Shown here: one piece after another, positions 26,101 to 34,089 of the stretch
Numbering within the stretch: position 1 is the first letter of the stretch
Layout of the letters: each line of letters starts with the position of its first letter
DNA from: Bacteroidota bacterium
Lineage (GTDB): Bacteria > Bacteroidota > Bacteroidia > Chitinophagales > Saprospiraceae
Direction of reading: 5' to 3'
Assembly: GCA_018222965.1 (NCBI GenBank)
Contig: JAAEZH010000007.1
Location: 100,605-164,604 of the forward strand
Length of the DNA: 64,000 nt
Made by a program: the position numbers and the translations under genes
The notes under the pieces: model-generated
The model's database searches: none
What the model saw: the letters and a program-made list of their open reading frames with translations, nothing else
What the model was told of the DNA's origin: nothing

Positions 26101-27570
26101 AATGATTTCTTTGAAATATCCTATCAGGGTACGGTAATTGGAACTTTCCTGCTGGCAGATCTTCCGCTAACAATTGAAGACTTCCCGGTAATCCCCGGTG
26201 ATATCACAGTCACGCTGGATATCTGTATAAACGATATGCCAAACTGCTGTACAACATTCACACTGGAGCTGCCCGATTGCGATGCACCTCCCTGCGAGAT
26301 TAGCGGACTGGAAATTGTAGATTTTGAATGTGATGCCGATGACAACATCTTTGTTGTGCTAAACTTCAATTACGATAATGTGGGTAATAGTGGTTTCCAA
26401 TTATTCCATCAGTATCAGTATGTTGGCGACTATGAATATGCCGATTTGCCGATTTCTTTCGGTCCTGTTGTGGATAATGGCGGAACCTGGATGTTTGCTG
26501 TTCGGGATGCTGAAATTGGAGGATGTAAAGACATACTGCTTATTGATCCGCTCGAATGCCCAATAATGTCTCCGGTATGGCCGGGGGATGCCAACAATAA
26601 CAATATTGCCAATAACTTTGATCTGTTGAATATCGGATTGGCTCATGGCTCGCTTGGACCAGAACGAGAAATGGTAAGCATTGCCTGGGAGCCTTTTGAA
26701 GTAGAAGACTGGAGTGAAGACTTCATGGATAGCAATGCCAACTTCAAGCATGCAGATACCAATGGCGACGGTCAGGTTGACGCTCAGGATATTCTGGCTA
26801 TTCATGAGAATTACAATCAAACCCACGGGCCTGTATTACCGGAACCAAACGATGTTGGAACAGCGACAGATCCTCCTGTATATCTGGATATGCCTGATCC
26901 TGCTGACATTGTGATTGGAGCCCCTTTTACAGCTCCCATCATAATTGGTACAGAAGACATACCCGTAGATGACTTCTATGGATTGGCATTCACGATTGCA
27001 TTTGAACCCGGAATTATTGATCCTGCCAGTGTATCGGTAGACTTTCTTCCGAGTTGGGCAGGCTCCCCCGGCTTTGATCTTCTGGTTTTGTCGAAGGTGT
27101 TTGCCAATCAGGGCTTAATCGATCTGGCACTCGTAAGAAACGATCAGACAGAAGTGACCGGAAGTGGGGTAGTAGCCAACTTCGTAGGTATCATTGACGA
27201 TGTTCTGGGAAAAACAGAAGTTGAAATTGAAGTAGTTCAGATTCATATGATCAAAGGAGATGCAGAGCCTATTCCGGTGCAATTGCCGGTTGAGATTATG
27301 GAAATTGAAATTCCGGGTCAGGATCTGCCTGATCGCCTGGCGCTGGTGAAGGTTTACCCCAATCCGGGTAATGGTCACTTCTTCCTTCGCTTGCCCTCCG
27401 GAATGGAAGTTACCGAATGGCAATTGGCCGATCCAAGGAGCGGTGCGTTCCTGGGCGGTGGAGCACTGAACAAGGACGAACTCAATCTAAGTAATCTGCC
27501 TCAGGGCATGTATATTCTAAAATTACAAACCAACGAAGGATTGGTACAACGCCGGATCAGTATCTGGTAA
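23140..27570 (+). CDS. Secreted 12-repeat protein with dockerin-like and cohesin-like regions and T9SS type A domain
   Basis: The frame opens at 23086, but ATG 23140 is chosen because it begins the signal peptide (MSKPISSFYLFIL, cleaved near NANS), giving 1476 residues. Twelve Cys-bearing repeats of about 90 residues follow, each starting near CEIWDL and containing NFxYxNxG, YxDLPxxIGPF and an acidic Cys end. Residues about 1145-1231 resemble a type I dockerin: PGDANNNNIANNFDLLNIG, then ADTNGDGQVDAQDILAI, two calcium-loop segments. Residues about 1246-1387 resemble a cohesin fold (PVDDFYGLAFTIAFEPGI). A type A sorting domain (YPNPGNGHFFLRL) ends the protein. It is a surface or secreted protein with possible self-assembly; no enzymatic domain is visible. 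Confidence 0.82.
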   Translation: MSKPISSFYLFILSFILLGFSFDLNANSIPEGKEVVCEIFDMTAVPTECNADGFFFVEIDFEVVDPASSTFSVVGNGNDYGDFAYVDLPVTLGPFPGDDGTPWEFVVIDNDNPDCSDFVDLGEVMCTTCDSENVYIESISASADGTLFEIGYDAAAPPPTTLGVDLSYNGISLGFFPFSQMPAEIFIPCSSGINGTLTVCDNDTNCCVDFNIELAQCAAVDCNIFDIIVEVLPCTPNGVFSVELDFQYDNVGNAGFTVLGNGNNYGTFQYADLPITIGPLSGDGTTVYEFVAIDNESPGCMDATAIDPVDCGTGGNCEIWDLVVEAFECDADGNFMVDLDFNYANTGDLFKVLVNGDIYGEYSYDDLFLTIGPFEGNGNAYVFEVQDLNHPDCAAILTIEAPNCGNGCELWDLTAELISDNADGSLFLIDFNSQGTGGFGFDVYYNDELIEFYNYDDLPVEVFIPCNLGTPGVLTVCDNDNLDCCTSIEVELNDCTGGNCEIWDLVVEPFECDAEGNFMVDLDFNYANTGDFFKVLVNGDFYGEYSYDDLFLTIGPFEGNGNAYVFEVQDLNHPDCAAILTIEAPNCGNGCELWDLTAELISDNADGSLFLIDFNSQGTGGFGFDVYYNDELIEFYNYDDLPVEVFIPCNLGTPGVLTVCDNDNLDCCTSIEVELNDCTGGNCEIWDLVVEPFECDADGNFMVDLDFNYANTGDLFKVLVNGDIYGEYSYDDLFLTIGPFEGNGNAYVFEVQDLNHPDCAAILTIEAPECATGDCAIWDVVVEPICQPDETFMAVLDFNYDNTGASGFQVKFGTESFGPFDYADLPVEIGPFAGDGSVYSVLIRDVDNPDCKTTAQYESPVCEPECAIWDLTATPDCNNEGEYLLLIDFNHVNTSAAGFNVYYNGTHQGLFDYVDLPVVIGPFPGDGSPNSLVVRDAEINGCKETLILDPVLCTDECTIFNVTTTVECDENDETFDLTLDFDYENPGNDFFEISYQGTVIGTFLLADLPLTIEDFPVIPGDITVTLDICINDMPNCCTTFTLELPDCDAPPCEISGLEIVDFECDADDNIFVVLNFNYDNVGNSGFQLFHQYQYVGDYEYADLPISFGPVVDNGGTWMFAVRDAEIGGCKDILLIDPLECPIMSPVWPGDANNNNIANNFDLLNIGLAHGSLGPEREMVSIAWEPFEVEDWSEDFMDSNANFKHADTNGDGQVDAQDILAIHENYNQTHGPVLPEPNDVGTATDPPVYLDMPDPADIVIGAPFTAPIIIGTEDIPVDDFYGLAFTIAFEPGIIDPASVSVDFLPSWAGSPGFDLLVLSKVFANQGLIDLALVRNDQTEVTGSGVVANFVGIIDDVLGKTEVEIEVVQIHMIKGDAEPIPVQLPVEIMEIEIPGQDLPDRLALVKVYPNPGNGHFFLRLPSGMEVTEWQLADPRSGAFLGGGALNKDELNLSNLPQGMYILKLQTNEGLVQRRISIW
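24076..25440 (+). repeat. 549-bp tandem coding duplication, 2.5 copies
   Basis: Units start at 24076, 24625 and 25174 (exact 549-bp period, 183 codons); the third is a half unit ending near 25440. Copies are nearly identical at DNA level, with only scattered substitutions, unlike the other repeats of the same gene, which are clearly diverged. Each unit is two protein repeats. Confidence 0.9.
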
Positions 27571-27599
27571 AGAAGTATTAAGCTGGAAACAGGTGAAAC

Positions 27600-27640
27600 G
27601 AGCCGGAGCCGACTAGTGCGGTTTTCCGGCTCTTTTTTTC
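27600..27640 (+). terminator. Intrinsic terminator
   Basis: GAGCCGGA (27600-27607) pairs with TCCGGCTC (27625-27632), followed by a run of seven T. It lies 30 bp after the stop of the repeat protein gene. Confidence 0.85.
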
Positions 27641-27833
27641 TTTTGGAGCCGACCCTCATTTATTCTCTCAAGTTTCCTCTCTCATCTTTATCTCTGCCTT
27701 TCGGCGAATTTTTTCTATCGCAGTTCAAACATAATCAGCGAATTAGCGTTTAAAGTTTATTAAAGGTTTTAGTTCTGGGTTGCCAGTATGATGCTTGTTC
27801 TTAGATATTCGGATAAATTCGGTCATCATCCAA

Positions 27834-28763
27834 ATGACCAACTTCCTTTTACCGATAATTTTTTTTGATTACATGCTAATACTGACAGCCCTTTTTTTTG
27901 TTCTTTTCTTCCTCTCTATTTTCCTTTTTCTTTCTTTCCGCCACGGCAATCCTGTGCATGATATGGTAAGGCTTCCTGCCTATTGGGTCTCTGTCAATAA
28001 AGGCAAACAGGGTTTCGCTACCCCGGAAACTTTGTCTTATGGCCCTTCCAGACAGCAATACTTACTATTTGTTGAAGAAAAATCAAAGGGGGCAGATAAA
28101 CCGGCTGTATTTTTTATTCACGGAGGTGGTTGGCAGTTTGGAAAACCCGCATACTTTTTGCCACATGCAGAAGTATTGGCAGCAGCCGGATATCCGGTAT
28201 ATCTGCTGTGTCATCGAAAAATTCCCCGTTATGATGTGCGTCATATGCAGGAAGACCTGGATTTGGGGTTGAAAACCTGCCTGACCGATCTCAATGCCCG
28301 TTATGGGAATCAACACCCGCTTATTCTGGGAGGCATGTCATCCGGGGGCAATTTATCAGCTCTTAAGTTTTTACGTGATAACAACAGAGATCGAATCCTG
28401 GCCGGTTTCTTCTTTGCTGCCCCACTGGATCTGGATAAAATGCGTATGTCATTACCCATAATGCTATTCGCCGGAAGGCGCCAAACATCCAAATACAAAA
28501 CAGCCAACCCCATCAATTACATTGATCCGGAGGATAAACGCCCCGTTTTGATTATGCATGGATTGCGCGATGGAATCGTTGAACCGGAAACCTCTGTTTC
28601 TTTCTTTTTGAAGCGGAATAAGACAGCGCCACATTCTACACAATTGGTCCTTTGGCCGGAAGGCAATCATTTTTATCCTGCTAACTGGTCTTTTGAAAAT
28701 GGCCCGGTTCAGGAAACCTTGTTGCGTTGGCTGAGTAGTTGTCAGCAACAAATGACGGGATAA
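27834..28763 (+). CDS. Membrane-anchored alpha/beta-hydrolase (esterase/lipase-like)
   Basis: 309 residues from ATG 27834; the frame extends to a TTG at 27795, but ATG 27834 directly precedes the membrane anchor (about 12-35). The hydrolase fold has the oxyanion motif HGGGW (96-100), the nucleophile elbow GMSSGG with Ser169, a likely acid Asp in LRDGIVEP and a His in EGNHFYP. This fits the HSL/carboxylesterase group acting on small esters. The anchor suggests the catalytic domain is held at the membrane; which side cannot be decided. It stands alone after a terminator; substrate unknown. Confidence 0.85.
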   Translation: MTNFLLPIIFFDYMLILTALFFVLFFLSIFLFLSFRHGNPVHDMVRLPAYWVSVNKGKQGFATPETLSYGPSRQQYLLFVEEKSKGADKPAVFFIHGGGWQFGKPAYFLPHAEVLAAAGYPVYLLCHRKIPRYDVRHMQEDLDLGLKTCLTDLNARYGNQHPLILGGMSSGGNLSALKFLRDNNRDRILAGFFFAAPLDLDKMRMSLPIMLFAGRRQTSKYKTANPINYIDPEDKRPVLIMHGLRDGIVEPETSVSFFLKRNKTAPHSTQLVLWPEGNHFYPANWSFENGPVQETLLRWLSSCQQQMTG

Positions 28764-28797
28764 AAAAACGGGAGCCTGAAATTATCAGACTCCCGAA
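28762..28797 (-). terminator. Intrinsic terminator of the DUF5723/SH3 gene
   Basis: CGGGAGcCTGA (28769-28779) pairs with TCAGaCTCCCG (28785-28795), with one mismatch and a 5-nt loop. On the - strand it is followed by a T-run (A-run at 28762-28768), so it acts mainly on the leftward gene. Confidence 0.8.
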
Positions 28798-28818
28798 CAA
28801 TCGGCCTTTGGGTTGGCC

Positions 28819-31098
28819 TTATTCTTCACTGGCAAGTTTGGCTGCTTTTGCATAACCTACCTTATCTTTATAACGCACTTTCCACCAGTATTTATTGGTT
28901 CGTTCGAGGAGTTCCACCTCATAACCGGTGCGAAGCCTTGTAATATTATCTGATTTTTGGTTCGGTCCGGCACGCATTCCTGTAGATTCTACGAGGCGAT
29001 ATGTACCAAGTGAGTTTAGTGGCTCCGTAGGTTTTGAGTGGGTATTCTGTTCCGCTACAGGTTCTGCTGTTTCCTCTTTTTCCAGTTCGGGAATCACCTC
29101 TTCCACATCCACATCAGCATCTGCCGGCAGGGCGCTTATTTCCGCTGCTTCAAAAGGAGCGAGGTAAAGGGATTCGATCCATCCACCACGGCTTTCATGA
29201 GCAACATACCACCATTTATAGTTTTCCTTATCGTATAGCACAACTACATCGCCTGCCTGCAGCGTTCGGAGTACTTCCGAAGTTTTATAAGGTTGTTCAT
29301 ATAAGGGAACATCCGTAATAACCAGGAAAGAATCTCTTTTTGGTTCCTGGAGTGCGTCCGGACCAGACTTTGACGTCTCGGACTGTACGGTGCTTTCAGC
29401 AGGTGGAACCACTTTTTCCAACAGGTCTTGTGGTTTCAGCCAGCCTGTTAAATCCGTAGATTGGACTAACCACCAGTCATTTTCCCGTTTTTCAATAACG
29501 CGTACTGTATCGCCCTCAGACAGTTTATTTGTGATCAGTGTGGTTAGACTGGGACCTTGAAAAATGAGTATAACTCCTTTTGACACATAGGAATCAGGCT
29601 GATTATCCATTTCAAAATGGAAAGGATCAATAAGCGGACTTTCCTTCAAGTCAGAAACACTTGTCTCGGCAGGTACCGTATCTTCAACAGGGGCCAAAAC
29701 CACCTCTTCTTCAGGAGTAGGAGCCATGATCAATGGGGCTTCCTTTTCATCGTTTTCCCTGGAGTGTTTAGCATCCCAGGCTGCGAGGTTTGGGCGTTCT
29801 TTTTTTCCAAATACCAGATTGATACCTATCTGGCTGTTAAAGTGACGGGCAGTACTCAAATTGAGTGCCCCTAAAACATTGTCTGTCGCCATATACAGTT
29901 GCACGGGACCGGCTGTAAAGCTGAGGCTTGCGGAAACATTGTGGCTCCCGTCAGAATAGATATAGCCGATGCTGCTTCCCATCCAGTTTTTTATACGGTT
30001 ATTGATGCTAACACCAGCTGCATAATTTAATCTTCCCAGGTAGGGAGAAGCCTGATAAAAAGCACCAATGGAGGTTTGGCGCGCAATGTACTGGTTGAGT
30101 GCAATATTGAAATAAGGCGGTACAGCCTGCCGGTAAGAAGTATCAGGCATTTCCTCAATTTCAAAGACCTGATCCCAAATTTCCTCAAAGTTTTGCTCCT
30201 TGTCGGTCATCTCATCATTGAAATAGGAGTAGCCCATGTTTTTCTTCCAGTCGATAAAGCCCATATTGGTAGCGCTGAGCATAAATTCGGTTTGGCTGGG
30301 GAAAACATATTTCAACCCAAAGCCAAAAGCCATTCCGTGATTTTGGGGTTTTAGGAGGATGTCGCGGGTAGAAGGTTGGTCGGATCCGGCACTTTGAAAT
30401 CCGGAATTCAGGAAGGTAATATTGCCGTCAACATCAAATCCAAGCGTGTTGGTATTGGTCGGAATAAACCGCAGATTGTCATTAAAACTTTTGATGCTGT
30501 ATTTTCCGCCCAGGTAGCTTGCCTGAAGGCCAATGGTCAGGCCCGGTTGAGCAGTCCAGGCATAATGGAGGGTGAAGGGGCGGTAATGCAAAGCCGCAAA
30601 ATCGAATGCTGCCAAATTGTAATCTTCAGGTGCATTCTGAAAATCCTGGGTTTGGTCTTCCGGGAAGCGGAGCATCTCTTGCGGAATATTCATCTGGCTG
30701 TAGATGTATTCTCTGATGCTAAAGGCAAAAAAGTGATTTCCTTTCCGGAACCCAAATCCTAAAATATCAATCTGACTGCCGGCGCGAATCTTGTTGAGCT
30801 CCTGGCCACTCTGTGCGAGCTGGTTAAACACCTGCTCATTGATAAAACCGTCTTCGCTCAGATCGCCCAGGTCCAACCCAAGTCCCTGCAAAGAGGTAAC
30901 GTTATTGGATACCGAAGCATTAATACCTGATAGCCCGGGAAGTGCCAAAAAAGTAGTACACCAAGGGGTGTTGGCAGGGTTTTGATAGATAGATTGGGGG
31001 ATAAAAGGGGTAAAGTCCAATCTGGGTCCAACTTGTGAGTTAGCGTACTGACAGACAATCAGTCCTAATGTCAGCAATAGTGCCTTTTTCATTTCCAT
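28819..31098 (-). CDS. DUF5723-type outer-membrane protein fused to three SH3b domains
   Basis: A 759-residue secreted protein. After a signal peptide (cleaved near YANSQ) comes a barrel-like region of about 430 residues with IPQSIYQNPANTP, the hallmark N-terminus of DUF5723/PorP-like outer-membrane proteins. An acidic Pro/Glu linker (about 440-510) leads to three SH3b domains (about 520-565, 590-645, 705-757). Each has a Val-Val/Val-Leu strand and a KWWYV/NDWWLV/KYWWKV core. SH3b domains often bind peptidoglycan or peptides, so the protein may tether the outer membrane to the wall. Starts at 31098 (M1) and 31092 (M3) are equally possible. The fusion with SH3 repeats is unusual for the family as I know it. 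Confidence 0.78.
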   Translation of the reverse strand: MEMKKALLLTLGLIVCQYANSQVGPRLDFTPFIPQSIYQNPANTPWCTTFLALPGLSGINASVSNNVTSLQGLGLDLGDLSEDGFINEQVFNQLAQSGQELNKIRAGSQIDILGFGFRKGNHFFAFSIREYIYSQMNIPQEMLRFPEDQTQDFQNAPEDYNLAAFDFAALHYRPFTLHYAWTAQPGLTIGLQASYLGGKYSIKSFNDNLRFIPTNTNTLGFDVDGNITFLNSGFQSAGSDQPSTRDILLKPQNHGMAFGFGLKYVFPSQTEFMLSATNMGFIDWKKNMGYSYFNDEMTDKEQNFEEIWDQVFEIEEMPDTSYRQAVPPYFNIALNQYIARQTSIGAFYQASPYLGRLNYAAGVSINNRIKNWMGSSIGYIYSDGSHNVSASLSFTAGPVQLYMATDNVLGALNLSTARHFNSQIGINLVFGKKERPNLAAWDAKHSRENDEKEAPLIMAPTPEEEVVLAPVEDTVPAETSVSDLKESPLIDPFHFEMDNQPDSYVSKGVILIFQGPSLTTLITNKLSEGDTVRVIEKRENDWWLVQSTDLTGWLKPQDLLEKVVPPAESTVQSETSKSGPDALQEPKRDSFLVITDVPLYEQPYKTSEVLRTLQAGDVVVLYDKENYKWWYVAHESRGGWIESLYLAPFEAAEISALPADADVDVEEVIPELEKEETAEPVAEQNTHSKPTEPLNSLGTYRLVESTGMRAGPNQKSDNITRLRTGYEVELLERTNKYWWKVRYKDKVGYAKAAKLASEE

Positions 31099-31499
31099 TT
31101 CCGTTTATTGCAAATCCATGCAAATGAGCAAACTTCCTTACCTGCAATCCAGTGTAGGATTACCGGGGGTGTAATCGATTTTGTGTGCGTGTGTGGGAAT
31201 TGCTACCGGTTAAAGGACTCTCGGTTGGGAAGACCATCTGCACTTCCAATACAAATGGTTAAAACTTCATTCCTGAATAAGACGTAACAAATATACGTAT
31301 TTTCCTTTTTTTAATCAATGGCTACCGGAAAATAAATTAATCATACCGCTTTCTTTTGTTTTTGGTACGAATGAGGTCTAAGTCTTTCCATTGCATCAGA
31401 GTTAAATTTTGTCGAATTCCACAAGGGGAATCAATATAAATGCCATTGGTCAACAGATTTTGTAACTTGCTTTCAGCGACATCACATCAAGTCTAGCAC
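31099..31499. other. 401-bp divergent intergenic region
   Basis: No gene. A - strand promoter candidate (31288-31318) fits the DUF5723 gene. The + strand promoter of the endonuclease-family gene is not obvious. Confidence 0.6.
31288..31318 (-). promoter_or_regulatory. Candidate promoter of the DUF5723/SH3 gene
   Basis: On the - strand, TTG (31316-31318) and TATATTTG (31288-31295) are 20 bp apart, matching the Bacteroidota consensus. The predicted leader is about 185 nt. Confidence 0.45.
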
Positions 31500-32552
31500 A
31501 TGCCATTTTACAAAAGATTAAACCCGAAGCGCCTGGCTGATAAGCGCACCCTGGAGCGACTGATTATCCTTCGGAAAAAATTGCGGGACCAAATTCCGGC
31601 TCGTACACAATCCAGAACCCTGTTGCTGGGTTCCTGGAATATCAGGGATTTTGATAAGCCCGGATACGGCGCCCGATTGGATGAATCCTTCTATTACATT
31701 GCTGAAATCATCGCCGCCTTTGATTTGGTGGCTATACAGGAGATCTACCGGGACCTGACCGCATTAAACAAACTGATGGAAATCCTCGGAGGAAATTGGA
31801 AGTACATCTTTTCCGATGCCTCGGAAGGCCGTCAGGGCAATGACGAACGTATCGCTTATGTATACGACTCCAGTAAGGTCCGTTTTGGCGGATTGGCAGG
31901 CGAGTTGGTTATTCCTCCTATTGAAAAAAGAGTGAAACAGGAAGATGGCAGCACCAGGGTGGTAGTTGAACCTGTCGGGCAGGTATGGCGAACACCTCTG
32001 ATTTGTGGTTTTCAGGCAGGTTGGGCACGTTTTATGTTGTGCAATGTACATGTTCAGTGGGGCGATAGTTCGGCGGAAGCCCCCGGAAGAAAAAAAGAGA
32101 TTGAGCACATCGCCGAGTTTCTTAAAAAGCGCACCGAGGACCCTACAGCCTGGGCACGAAAATTGATACTATTGGGCGATTTCAATATTTTCAATCGCAA
32201 GGACAGTACGTATGAAGTATTGGAAAAAGCCGGGTTTCGTTGTCCGGACGCCTTTAAAGAAGTGTATTCCAATGTAGCCAGAACCAAGCAATACGACCAG
32301 ATGCTGTTGCGGGAACGGAAAGACCGCTTTGAGGTCTTGAGTGGCGGTACTTTCGATTTCTTCGATACGGTTTTTCTCGATGAAGACGAAGATACCTACA
32401 AGCCGTACATGGTGAAAAAATCCGATGGAAGCCTGTATCGTTCTTACTCGCAGTGGCGCACCTTTCAAATGTCTGACCACCTGCCGCTCTGGTTGGAGCT
32501 TCAAATCGATTATGCCGATGAATATTTGGAGTCGAAGTTGAAAAAGGGGTAA
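31500..32552 (+). CDS. Endonuclease/exonuclease/phosphatase (EEP) family protein
   Basis: 350 residues, no signal peptide. EEP-fold motifs are in order: GSWNIRDF (about 43-50), VAIQEIYRD with the metal-binding Glu (about 77-85), the catalytic NVHVQWG, GDFNIF with Asp/Asn, and the terminal MSDHLPLW with the SDH triad. The family covers DNase I-like nucleases, AP endonucleases and phosphodiesterases; the exact substrate is not evident. The Lys/Arg-rich N-terminus could help DNA binding. It is convergent with nosY (6-bp gap), and no functional link to the nos genes is suggested. Confidence 0.85.
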   Translation: MPFYKRLNPKRLADKRTLERLIILRKKLRDQIPARTQSRTLLLGSWNIRDFDKPGYGARLDESFYYIAEIIAAFDLVAIQEIYRDLTALNKLMEILGGNWKYIFSDASEGRQGNDERIAYVYDSSKVRFGGLAGELVIPPIEKRVKQEDGSTRVVVEPVGQVWRTPLICGFQAGWARFMLCNVHVQWGDSSAEAPGRKKEIEHIAEFLKKRTEDPTAWARKLILLGDFNIFNRKDSTYEVLEKAGFRCPDAFKEVYSNVARTKQYDQMLLRERKDRFEVLSGGTFDFFDTVFLDEDEDTYKPYMVKKSDGSLYRSYSQWRTFQMSDHLPLWLELQIDYADEYLESKLKKG

Positions 32553-32558
32553 CCACCG

Positions 32559-33341
32559 CTAAAAATCCTTTTTCAGGCTAATCCTATTGATGCGCCATAA
32601 GGGAATTAAAATCCACAAAGCCAGAGAGGACAGACTAATGGCTATTCCAAATCCACTGCCAAAGAACTTTGAAAATACGGCACCTGTAAAGCCCATCAAA
32701 GCGGCTATGTCCAGTTGTAGCAGAATCATTATCCTGGACAAGTCAATAGGATTGAGCAGGGAGGCACCCAAAGTGAATTTCTCCAAAGGATAATCCCTGA
32801 AAAATGAGAGCAGGAGCAAGATTATGCCATCGTAGATCACGGCAAAGAATAACCATAGGATGATGGTTGATCCAAAGGCTCTTATTTTGTTCTCATTTTT
32901 AAGTGCCAGTAAAAAAGCAATAGCGGCAAAAATAAAGTTGAGGAATAAGCCGGTGACTAAAAGTGTCAGGTAATTGAAAATTTCCGGAGAAGACAAGATT
33001 CCGTAAAACAGAAATGGAATGCCAATACCAGCCAGGAGGCTGATGCCAAGTGAAGCACTAATGCTAAAATATTGCCCCAGAAATATGTTTTGTCGGTTGA
33101 GCGGCTGAGCGAGCAACAGTTCTATAAAGTCACGCGTATTGTAGTAGTATAAAATACCAAGCATAGAGGCAACCAGCGGAACCAAAAATAAAATGACGTT
33201 CATCAAACTGATTATCACCTTGGAGATATTGGGAGAAAGCAGCAATAAGCCAGTGGTGAGCAGCAGATAAAACAGTGTGTAAAGAATGGTCCAGCGACTC
33301 CTGATCAAATCGGAAAAATAGAATCTGAATATTTTGTACAT
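32559..33341 (-). CDS. nosY: ABC transporter permease for nitrous oxide reductase maturation
   Basis: 260 residues with six TM helices and the loop YYYNTRDFIELLLAQPLNRQNIFLGQY characteristic of NosY/ABC-2 permeases. NosY, with the ATPase NosF and the periplasmic NosD, forms the NosDFY complex needed to build the copper centres of NosZ. The substrate is thought to be a sulfur species or to involve copper transfer. It is the last gene of the nos operon here and starts 22 bp after nosF. Assignment rests on membrane topology and unambiguous context. Confidence 0.88.
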   Translation of the reverse strand: MYKIFRFYFSDLIRSRWTILYTLFYLLLTTGLLLLSPNISKVIISLMNVILFLVPLVASMLGILYYYNTRDFIELLLAQPLNRQNIFLGQYFSISASLGISLLAGIGIPFLFYGILSSPEIFNYLTLLVTGLFLNFIFAAIAFLLALKNENKIRAFGSTIILWLFFAVIYDGIILLLLSFFRDYPLEKFTLGASLLNPIDLSRIMILLQLDIAALMGFTGAVFSKFFGSGFGIAISLSSLALWILIPLWRINRISLKKDF

Positions 33342-33363
33342 GACTGGTTGTTTTATGGTGCAA

Positions 33364-34089
33364 TCAACTTATTGCCTGAGCAGGAGCAGCATTTGCCCGT
33401 AAGATATCGGCGATAGCAGGCTCCAGGTTGGTTTGCTTGTATTTGTTAAGCAATGCTTCTTTGTCTCCCCTGAAGTGGATGTGTCCGTCAAGAAGGAAAA
33501 CCATTTCCTCGGCCATATCTTCGACAAAAGAAATAATGTGCGTAGTTAATAGAATGATTTTCCCCCTGGCTTCTTCTTCCCGCATGAGTTTCTTCAATTC
33601 AATGACTGAAACCGGATCAAGACCGGCCGTTGGTTCGTCCAGAATGATAACGGGAGAATCAAATCCAAATGCCTGAAGCAGGTTTATCTTTTGCCGGGTA
33701 CCTCCGGACAGTTTGCCCAATCTGGTATTTAAATGTTGCCCTAAATTAAATCGGTCGATTAGGTTGTCGAGATTCGGCCTGGTGTTCTTCAAATTGCCCA
33801 GCAATTGAAACAATTCGGTCGGTTTCAAATTTTCGGGAAAGCGGGCAATTTGAGGCAGGTATCCAATGTGATTCCTGTAAGCATACTTGTTTTTTATTGA
33901 TTCGCCCATGAAACGAATGCTTCCGGAATCCGGAATGACCATACCGAGGATTGATTTAATTAGCGTCGTTTTCCCCGAACCATTTGGACCTAAGATGGCC
34001 GTTATCCCGTGCCGGGTGAAATCGAGGTCAATGCCATTTAAAACATGGTTTGTTCCAAATGACTTGTGGAGGTTTTTAATGTTGATCAT
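33364..34089 (-). CDS. nosF: ABC transporter ATPase of the NosDFY complex
   Basis: Translation from ATG 34089 (MINIKNLHKSFG) is chosen over the frame's first ATG at 34122. It overlaps the nosD stop as ATGA and gives a normal ABC N-terminus; length is 241 residues. Motifs are Walker A GPNGSGKTT, Q-loop near YLPQIA, signature LSGGTRQK, Walker B VIILDEPTAGLD and the switch His in LLTTHIISF. It powers NosDFY at the inner membrane during NosZ copper-centre assembly. Confidence 0.92.
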   Translation of the reverse strand: MINIKNLHKSFGTNHVLNGIDLDFTRHGITAILGPNGSGKTTLIKSILGMVIPDSGSIRFMGESIKNKYAYRNHIGYLPQIARFPENLKPTELFQLLGNLKNTRPNLDNLIDRFNLGQHLNTRLGKLSGGTRQKINLLQAFGFDSPVIILDEPTAGLDPVSVIELKKLMREEEARGKIILLTTHIISFVEDMAEEMVFLLDGHIHFRGDKEALLNKYKQTNLEPAIADILRANAAPAQAIS

